A stretch of DNA of 55,275 bases from Nitrospinota bacterium (GTDB lineage Bacteria; Nitrospinota_A; UBA7883; JACRLM01), in the NCBI GenBank assembly GCA_016235255.1, contig JACRLM010000044.1, forward strand, positions 1-55,275, read 5' to 3'. The position numbers and the translations under genes were made by a program. The notes below the pieces were generated by a model. That model saw only the letters and a list, made by a program, of their open reading frames with translations. It did not search any database and was not told the origin of the DNA. Positions 49,878 through 55,275 of this stretch are shown here, piece after piece (position 1 is the stretch's first letter; each line of letters starts with the position of its first letter).

Positions 49878-51968
49878 TCAATTTTTCTGGCTGTACCTTT
49901 CGGCGCCCCAGAAAAAGCGGGAGAAACGCCGCTTGCCGGCCTTCTGCTCCATAACGATAACGCCAAGGTCCCTGTCATCCGCGCTTATTCCGGCCACGCG
50001 CGGATTTACGATGTATGCCGCCTCCATCATCACAAGGCTCTTGCCATCTTTCTTGCCTGCGGGGATTGTCACGTTCACGGCCTGGGATCCAGCAAGGGAA
50101 ACGCGTTCCGTCTTTCCGTCGGCCATGATGGTCACTACCTGCGGCCTGTTATTCACCCCCGGCAAAGGACAGGCCAGCGTCATGCTTATTTTCCCGTCGA
50201 TCACGTCGGAATAAAACACTCCCCTGCGCCCCATCCAGCGTCCCACCGTCCCGTCCGGCTGTTTTTCCCAATTGTGGAATCCGGCGGCAAAGCCTGGGTT
50301 GACTGTCTGGTCCATCACCGTTTTCACCTGCCAGACGAAGGCCACAGCGATGCAGGTGATGGCGGAAAGAAAAAAAACGCGGCCTTTGAAAAAAGGCTTT
50401 TGAAAGCCTGCCGCCAGCCCGGCCAGCATGCCCAGCGATATCCAGAAAGAGGAGTCTATAGCGCGGCAAACGGGCGTATGGTGGGTTATTCCCAGGAAAA
50501 GCCACATCAATCCGGAAAAAAGAAGGGCTGCCGCAAGCGTCTTTTGTCCGGCTGCCGGGCCGGACTTGATATAGCGGTATCCGGCGAAAAGCGTCAGCAA
50601 AACGAAAGAAAAGAAAAGCCCGAAGCCGATCAATCCCTGGTCAGCGAGGAGCTCGGCGTATATGGAATGGGCCGATTCATGCGTGGCAAAGCCCACGTCT
50701 TCCCAGTTTGTATAGTCGGCGGAGAAAAAGTCCCAGAAAAGCGCCGTGAACCGGCCGAGGCCTACCCCCAAAAGCGGCGAGAAGATGAACATCAGCGCCG
50801 CGGTGTGCCAGAGGAAAAGCCTCGGTTCGAGGATGACGTTAGCCCGCATGAAATACAGGGGATCATCTATATACATCCATGAATTTTTTATCAATTCCCA
50901 GCTTAACCTGCCGAATATCTCCTTCTGGAAACGCTCGGAGGCCATATTCGTGGCCAGCGCCGCTCCTATGATGACGGCGAACACCGCCAGACCTGCGGCA
51001 GTGGTCAGCGTAGAACCCTTTATTCGCCCCTTGAGCGCAGGCAGGATTATCAGCGCTATCAAAATCAGCACCGCCAGATAAAGGGCGATGGCAGCGGTGC
51101 GAAGCCCCCCCTGGATGACGCAAAAGCCGATTGCCGCCGTGATCGCGGAGTAAAACGCCACGGTGAAGGGCCTGGACTTGCCGAGCCACGCAAGTCCCGC
51201 GGCCAGCGGGAGGGCGAGCAGAAGATATTGGTTGAAGAAATGGAGCGCGTATGAAAATCCGGTTATGGAGTCCCCATACTTGCCCACAAGGGAGAGCCCA
51301 AGGTAGCGCCATTTATCAGGATTATGGGGGACGGCGCCGTAGGCCAGCAAGACTGCTATCAAGCATATTGCGCCCGCAAGCGCCACGTACGCCGAAAGCA
51401 GCTTTCGCAAATATGATGGCCCTGCCTGGGAGGTAATGTGGCAAGCCACGGCGAAAAGCCCCAGCCCCGAAACAAGGTTCATCAATGTCCGCAGATAATT
51501 AACGCGAGGTATTGGGTGCGCGGCCAGCCAGTTGGCCGCCTGCTCCGAAAATCCGACGGCCCAAAACTCATAGTAAAACTCTTTTCCGTCAATTGGGACG
51601 CTGGCGGCGGAGGCTATTATCAGAAGCGCGATCAAGCGGCCGGATGGAATTTCAAACCGCCATCCACGCAATAACCGATGGGCAAGGGCGGACGTAAGCG
51701 CGCCGTATATCAGGATTTCTGTAATCCAGTAATACGGCCACCCGCTTTCCCCGAGGAAAAACGGGGTGGCCAGCAACGTGAAGGCAAGGCCGTTGGCGGG
51801 ATTTGCCGCCGTTGCCACCACAAAGGCGGCAATGGCAATCCCCGCAGCCCATTTTTCCGGCAGGGCGAAGAAATATGCTCCGGATCCTATCAAGGCGAAC
51901 AGGCAAAGCATCCAGTAAGGATTGATCAATAATCCGGCTGAAGAGCTTTTCCCGTCCTGGGCGGTCAT
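49878..51968 (-). CDS. O-antigen ligase / polymerase-like membrane protein (Wzy/WaaL family)
   Basis: The 696 residues have about eleven to twelve membrane helices. A large periplasmic loop with THESAHSIYAELLADQGLIG near 430 fits the Wzy_C / O-antigen ligase domain. After the last helix (about 550) a soluble domain of about 140 residues follows (GFHNWEKQPDGTVGRWMGRR), with beta-sandwich character, unusual for this family. It may join O-antigen or another glycan to lipid A core or polymerise surface polysaccharide. It is convergent with the PilZ gene and in the same direction as the DUF4390-like gene upstream of it. No sugar-transferase cluster is near. Confidence 0.8.
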   Translation of the reverse strand: MTAQDGKSSSAGLLINPYWMLCLFALIGSGAYFFALPEKWAAGIAIAAFVVATAANPANGLAFTLLATPFFLGESGWPYYWITEILIYGALTSALAHRLLRGWRFEIPSGRLIALLIIASAASVPIDGKEFYYEFWAVGFSEQAANWLAAHPIPRVNYLRTLMNLVSGLGLFAVACHITSQAGPSYLRKLLSAYVALAGAICLIAVLLAYGAVPHNPDKWRYLGLSLVGKYGDSITGFSYALHFFNQYLLLALPLAAGLAWLGKSRPFTVAFYSAITAAIGFCVIQGGLRTAAIALYLAVLILIALIILPALKGRIKGSTLTTAAGLAVFAVIIGAALATNMASERFQKEIFGRLSWELIKNSWMYIDDPLYFMRANVILEPRLFLWHTAALMFIFSPLLGVGLGRFTALFWDFFSADYTNWEDVGFATHESAHSIYAELLADQGLIGFGLFFSFVLLTLFAGYRYIKSGPAAGQKTLAAALLFSGLMWLFLGITHHTPVCRAIDSSFWISLGMLAGLAAGFQKPFFKGRVFFLSAITCIAVAFVWQVKTVMDQTVNPGFAAGFHNWEKQPDGTVGRWMGRRGVFYSDVIDGKISMTLACPLPGVNNRPQVVTIMADGKTERVSLAGSQAVNVTIPAGKKDGKSLVMMEAAYIVNPRVAGISADDRDLGVIVMEQKAGKRRFSRFFWGAERYSQKN

Positions 51969-52032
51969 CTGTTGAGCTCCGGGGATGCGGTCATATTGGC
52001 CACGATATCAGCGAGGTCTCGGCCATTGGGGC

Positions 52033-52749
52033 CTAGGATACGCCGTTTATGATGAAGGGGGTGGAATTTTCCCATTCGGTGTCGAAGTCCCATAGCGAGA
52101 CAAAAAAGAGGATGTAGTTGAACGGTGGAATAAGCTTGATGGACTTCATCTCGCATCTGACCATGAAATAATAGCGCGCGCCTTGCTTGAGGTTGGACAC
52201 GGGCCCCATGTCCACACCTTCAAGGCGGGTCATCCATTTTTCCATTTGCTCATAATCGCCCATGGCCGGTTCCTGCGCCTGCTGGCCGTCTGCCTGCGTT
52301 GGCTGGTCCTTCGCCTTTTCCTTGTTGTACTCCGCGGCCGCCAGCTCCTGTTCGAAAGTCAGGTCCTCGTCATTCTCACCTTTCTTTTCCCACATGAGGT
52401 ACACCTTGCGCAACGCGTCGAACTTCACCGTCCTCTTGACGGCCAGTTTGCGCGAGGTCTCGTTCCATATAAGCGAGCGGATCCTTTTAAGCTCAATGAA
52501 ATAAGTGAAAGTCATCGGCATGCCGCTTAGCACGCTTTCCTTGATTTCCCTGGTGAAGGCCCCTTTGAGGATGGCGGAAGCGCCAAGCCTTTCCCCCTGG
52601 CCGGAGCGCACCACGTCCACGATGAAAGCGTCCGCCGCCGCCTGCCGGGGATTCCATGCCTGGAGGAACGTAGAAAAGAATATGGCCGCAAACAAGCCCG
52701 GGGCCAAGAAATATGACAAGCCGCCGGGACTCTTTTTTCTGACTTTCAA
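52033..52749 (-). CDS. DUF4390-like protein with signal/anchor segment
   Basis: The 238 residues start with a hydrophobic segment (about 12-32) and appear exported. The beta-rich body matches DUF4390 in pattern: EIKESVLSGMPMTFTYFIEL, SRKLAVKRTVKFDALRKVY, and KLIPPFNYILFFVSLWDFDT at the C-terminus. In proteobacteria DUF4390 genes often lie next to ntrY-type sensor kinases; none is here. A Glu/Gln-rich stretch at about 125-170 (KEKAKDQPTQADGQQAQEP) is a low-complexity insert. Function is unknown. It ends 65 bases before the O-antigen ligase-like start. Confidence 0.7.
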   Translation of the reverse strand: MKVRKKSPGGLSYFLAPGLFAAIFFSTFLQAWNPRQAAADAFIVDVVRSGQGERLGASAILKGAFTREIKESVLSGMPMTFTYFIELKRIRSLIWNETSRKLAVKRTVKFDALRKVYLMWEKKGENDEDLTFEQELAAAEYNKEKAKDQPTQADGQQAQEPAMGDYEQMEKWMTRLEGVDMGPVSNLKQGARYYFMVRCEMKSIKLIPPFNYILFFVSLWDFDTEWENSTPFIINGVS

Positions 52750-52906
52750 ATCTTTAACCGGAAATAATTGGTTTCAACACTAACTTTGCGAACGCAAAAA
52801 ATCAAGACAAATGCGCATGCAAGCGGGCTCGATGCGCAGTTCAATTCTTGCCAATGCGGGTTGGTGAGGCTAAAATCTAAATCTGGATGTATTCAAGGTG
52901 TTCATT

Positions 52907-53995
52907 ATGTTCAAGTCGGCCGATCCGGCGATAAACCGGATCGCGGAAAAAGTTTACGCGGGCGAAAGGCTCTCTTTCGAGGACGGGGTTGCGCTCGACA
53001 GGACGGCGGACATGCTGGCGCTTGGCCGGATGGCCAACACCGTGCGCGAGAGGCTCAACGGATCCAGCGCTTATTACATCAACAACCGCCATATAAACCA
53101 CACGAACCTTTGCGTGAATTCCTGCAAGTTCTGCGCTTTTTCGCGCAAGGAGGGGGACGAGGACGGGTACACCATGTCCGTGGAACGCGTCCTTGAGGAG
53201 GCGCATAAATACGACGGGCAAAGTTTCTCGGAGTTCCACATCGTCGGCGGGCTTCATCCCACCATGCCGTACTCGTACTACCTTGAAATGGCGCGAAGGC
53301 TCCATGATGACTTCCCGGCGGCGCACATACAGGCCTTCACGGCGGTGGAAATAGCATATTTCGCCAAAATATCCGGCAAAAGCGTGGAGAATGTTCTCGC
53401 CGAATTCAGGGACGCCGGTCTGGGCTCGTTGCCCGGGGGCGGGGCGGAGATTTTCGCCGGAAGGGTGAGAAAGAAAATTTGCCCGGAAAAGATAACCGGG
53501 GAGGAATGGCTGAATGTCCACAAGGCGGCCCACCGCGCCGGGCTGCGCTCCAACGCCACGATGTTGTACGGCCATATAGAGAAAACGGAGGACCGGGTGG
53601 ACCATCTTATGCGGCTGCGGAGCGCGCAGGAGGAGACCGGGGGATTTCTCACGTTCATCCCGCTGGCGTTCCATCCGAAGAACACGGACTATGAGAAGCT
53701 GCCCCGCACAACGGGGCAGATGGACCTGCGGATGATCGCGCTGGCCAGGCTTATGCTGGACAATTTCCCGCATATAAAGGCGTTCTGGATCATGATCGGG
53801 GAAAAGATCGCCCAGCTTTCGCTCTCGTTCGGCGCGGACGACGTGGACGGTACAGTGGTGGAGGAGAAGATCACCCACTCCGCCGGGGCCGAGACCGCGC
53901 AACGCATGGCAAAGCGCGGCCTTGAAGCGCTCATCGTCGAGGCGGGGCGCGTCCCTGTGGAGAGGGACACCGTTTACAACCTGGTGACTACCTGA
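52907..53995 (+). CDS. mqnE: Aminofutalosine synthase (radical SAM)
   Basis: MqnE joins 3-[(1-carboxyvinyl)oxy]benzoate (made by MqnA) to adenosine-derived SAM fragment. Starting at ATG 52907 with AAGGTG seven bases upstream, it has 362 residues. The radical SAM Cys are 69, 73 and 76 (NHTNLCVNSCKFCAF); FHIVGGLHPTMPYSYYLEMA and DAGLGSLPGGGAEIFAGRVR follow, and NATMLYGHIEKTEDRV and IPLAFHPKNTDYEKLP finish the pattern that separates MqnE from MqnC. Its stop overlaps the mqnA start by one base (TGATG), so the two are co-translated. The GTG at 52898 is less likely. Confidence 0.93.
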   Translation: MFKSADPAINRIAEKVYAGERLSFEDGVALDRTADMLALGRMANTVRERLNGSSAYYINNRHINHTNLCVNSCKFCAFSRKEGDEDGYTMSVERVLEEAHKYDGQSFSEFHIVGGLHPTMPYSYYLEMARRLHDDFPAAHIQAFTAVEIAYFAKISGKSVENVLAEFRDAGLGSLPGGGAEIFAGRVRKKICPEKITGEEWLNVHKAAHRAGLRSNATMLYGHIEKTEDRVDHLMRLRSAQEETGGFLTFIPLAFHPKNTDYEKLPRTTGQMDLRMIALARLMLDNFPHIKAFWIMIGEKIAQLSLSFGADDVDGTVVEEKITHSAGAETAQRMAKRGLEALIVEAGRVPVERDTVYNLVTT

Positions 53996-54792
53996 TGACG
54001 GAAGCTTCGCGCCCGAGGGTGGGATTCCACGATTTTCTCAACTCAAAGCCCATATTGCATCCATTCAGGCACGGCCTTGTGGAAATGCCTTTCAAGCTGA
54101 TAATAGACACCCCGGCAAACCTGGCCGAAAGGTTCCACGCAGGCGAACTGGACATGGCGCTCGTCCCGTCCATCGAATACGCCCGCAACAAGGACGCGGT
54201 GATAGTCCCGGTGGTATGCATCGCCTCCCTTGGCAGGGTGCAGACGGTGCTGCTGTTCTCGGAAAAAGCGGTGGAGGAGGTGGACTCGGTTTGCGTAGAT
54301 CCTCGCTCGCGCACTTCCGTGGCGATGCTGCGGATACTTTTCAGGGAGAAGTTCGGGAAAGATCCGTCAATAGTCGTCGGCGGGGGAGATCCGGCGAAAA
54401 TGCTCGACAGCGCAGAGGCCGGCCTTGTTATCGGCGACGCGGCGTTTTCCATCGACCGCGAGAAATATGTGGTCCACGACCTTGGGGAGATGTGGTTCTC
54501 GCATTGCGGCAGGCCATTCGTCCATGCGGCTCTTTGCGCCCGGCGCGGGGAGAAGTGGGACCTGGCTATCGCCGCCATCGCCGAGGCAAAGGCGGTCGGG
54601 CTGAAGAACAGGGAACTTATCGCCCGCCAGGAGACAAAATCGCACCGCCAGGCGGACGAGCTTTATGATTACCTGACAAAGAACATCCTGTTTGACCTTC
54701 AAAGCGAAGAAAAAGAGGGCCTATCCTATTTCCTCTCCGCCGCCCGCGCCATGGGGCTGTGCCAGCGGGACGACCTGGAATTTTACGGCTGA
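53995..54792 (+). CDS. mqnA: Chorismate dehydratase
   Basis: MqnA removes water from chorismate to give 3-[(1-carboxyvinyl)oxy]benzoate, the first step of the futalosine menaquinone route. The 265 residues have a periplasmic-binding-protein-like fold without signal peptide: RVGFHDFLNSKPILHPFR, AERFHAGELDMALVPSIEYA, DSVCVDPRSRTSVAMLRIL and GLVIGDAAF near residue 143. It shares one base with mqnE, whose substrate it makes. mqnC is 25 kb away in another operon, and mqnB and mqnD are not in the window. Downstream sequence to the IS holds no intact gene. Confidence 0.93.
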   Translation: MTEASRPRVGFHDFLNSKPILHPFRHGLVEMPFKLIIDTPANLAERFHAGELDMALVPSIEYARNKDAVIVPVVCIASLGRVQTVLLFSEKAVEEVDSVCVDPRSRTSVAMLRILFREKFGKDPSIVVGGGDPAKMLDSAEAGLVIGDAAFSIDREKYVVHDLGEMWFSHCGRPFVHAALCARRGEKWDLAIAAIAEAKAVGLKNRELIARQETKSHRQADELYDYLTKNILFDLQSEEKEGLSYFLSAARAMGLCQRDDLEFYG

Positions 54793-54802
54793 CCGGTAAA
54801 GT

Positions 54803-54925
54803 CACTTCTTGAACGCCAATGCCACGGAGTAATGTGTGCGGCCTTGTGACTGTCGTGACGTATAAAAGTGGTGATATTAAACAGGAAAAGCTCTCCGGGG
54901 TTGAGGATCATATTATTACAAATGC
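54803..54925 (-). pseudogene. Degraded 3' fragment, possibly of an outer-membrane protein
   Basis: One minus-strand frame gives ILNPGELFLFNITTFIR. The neighbouring frame then gives FYTSRQSQGRTHYSVALAFK followed by Lys and a stop at 54803. Joined across a frameshift near 54870, they resemble the last beta-hairpin of a barrel protein, but the evidence is a short amphipathic pattern only. No credible start or upstream body exists before the IS copy. It may be what remains after IS insertion and decay. Confidence 0.3.
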
Positions 54926-55137
54926 GTATCGCTCATGGACATGTTATTTACCATTAATTGTTGACATATACTCAATATTTGTAAGAACATTTGGTTGACG
55001 GTTGATTTGCAGGGCCAAAAACCTTCGCCGTTGTTGTAGCAACTATTAAACGCTGGATATATGAGATCGTTAATTTGCGGAGAAGATCCTTCTTTCAGGA
55101 AGGATGTCACCAGTATATTAACGGCATCCGGCTTCAC
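54926..55137. other. AT-rich non-genic stretch beside the right IS copy
   Basis: This stretch is more AT-rich than the rest of the window. It contains a short hairpin at about 55093-55110 (ATCCTTC with GAAGGAT). A minus-strand frame of about 65 codons reaches in from the IS, but its composition (Cys, Asn and Gln-rich) and lack of ribosome site do not support a gene. Confidence 0.4.
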
Positions 55138-55274
55138 GGAGTCAATCCCTTTTTTAGTTGAAACTCCCGGCATGACCGTCACGCCGCTTTCACCATTATC
55201 TTCCCCGCCAGAGCCCGTTTCATGATCTCACGCAGTTCTGGCAGGTGTTTATAACCGCTCACTTTCCTCAACCT
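55138..55274 (-). mobile_element. 3' end of an insertion sequence (right copy, inverted)
   Basis: This is the exact reverse complement of bases 1-137. The outer end GGAGTCAATCCC abuts 55137. The two copies point their 3' ends into the window, so the elements themselves extend beyond both edges. This is the normal picture for an assembly that breaks at a multicopy IS. Confidence 0.75.
55179..55274 (-). CDS. C-terminal tail of a probable transposase (partial, right copy)
   Basis: It encodes the same 31-residue tail as at 1-96, stopping at 55179-55181. The upstream part is outside the window. Family assignment is as uncertain as for the left copy. Confidence 0.5.
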   Translation of the reverse strand, partial: RLRKVSGYKHLPELREIMKRALAGKIMVKAA

Positions 55275-55275
55275 G

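Noticed and set aside
52877..53902. Minus-strand open frame of 341 codons across mqnE.
   Set aside because: It overlaps a gene with intact radical SAM motifs and has shadow-type composition.
54916..55182. An 88-codon minus-strand frame running from the IS into the AT-rich right end.
   Set aside because: Its start lies inside the IS, no ribosome site is present, and the peptide has no recognisable pattern.
1..55275. The inverted IS ends could mark a 55-kb composite transposon.
   Set aside because: The interior is mostly core metabolism (trpE, folC, amt, aroF, mqnA, tRNA-Leu) with uniform composition. Neither IS is complete in the window, and no target duplication can be seen. A contig ending at IS copies is simpler.

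Overview
The window reads as a GC-rich chromosomal stretch from a Gram-negative bacterium. It carries a lipid-A/LPS-core type heptosyltransferase, a heptose-bisphosphate phosphatase domain, outer-membrane barrels, a lipoprotein and a Wzy/WaaL-like polymerase or ligase. Menaquinone is made by the futalosine route (mqnA, mqnC, mqnE), there are sigma-54 promoters, an RpoH-like sigma factor and flagellar rod genes. This mix recalls deltaproteobacterial or Nitrospinota-like lineages, but that placement is inference from gene content only. The first 137 bases and the last 137 bases are a perfect inverted repeat containing the 3' end of a probable transposase gene. The window therefore looks like a contig bounded by two copies of one insertion sequence.

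Left third (1-25 kb). An IS-truncated LEA14-like gene is followed by a RidA-family gene, trpE, a secreted 5'-nucleotidase and folC. A nested palindromic repeat then precedes yifB/comM. Next come an orphan ABC ATPase, a small secreted protein, apbE with an upstream 57-codon ORF, and an rpoH-like sigma gene. flgB-fliE sits behind a good sigma-54 promoter but lacks flgC. A divergent QorR/NmrA-type redox pair shares an operator region. A large unrecognised polyproline protein, then an outer-membrane barrel plus cupredoxin operon lies divergent from a membrane adenylate/guanylate cyclase. A decayed hybrid sensor kinase separates this from a sulfate-assimilation operon (cysH, a TauE-type exporter, and a sulfite reductase fused to a TusA domain). 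That operon is divergent from an Rrf2 regulator, and matching half-sites lie in front of both. tRNA-Leu(CAA) and a CheY follow.

Middle (25-41 kb). A TPR protein, a MEMO1-family protein and an amidohydrolase precede a tightly overlapping minus-strand operon read from a strong sigma-70 promoter: catalytic M16 peptidase, non-catalytic M16 lipoprotein, two CNNM/CorC-type membrane proteins, and mqnC. Two FHA-domain genes, a secreted DUF302-like protein, a DinG-type helicase and an ammonium transporter with its own sigma-54 promoter follow.

Right third (41-55 kb). aroF (DAHP synthase), dodecin, an HtrA protease and an RqcH/NFACT protein come first. They are followed by a small signal-peptide protein with a Lys/Glu tail and atypical codon use, and a ferritin-like protein. 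An envelope group comes next: a GT9 heptosyltransferase, a PAP2-GmhB fusion, a PilZ-like protein and an O-antigen ligase-like protein. A DUF4390-like gene and mqnE-mqnA end the intact genes; degraded sequence then runs into the terminal IS copy.

No CRISPR array, prophage or complete mobile element is visible. The more unusual items are the PAP2-GmhB fusion, the sulfite reductase-TusA fusion with an altered CPxP motif, the flgB-fliE unit without flgC, the barrel-cupredoxin-cyclase module, and several enzymes with substituted catalytic or metal-binding residues.
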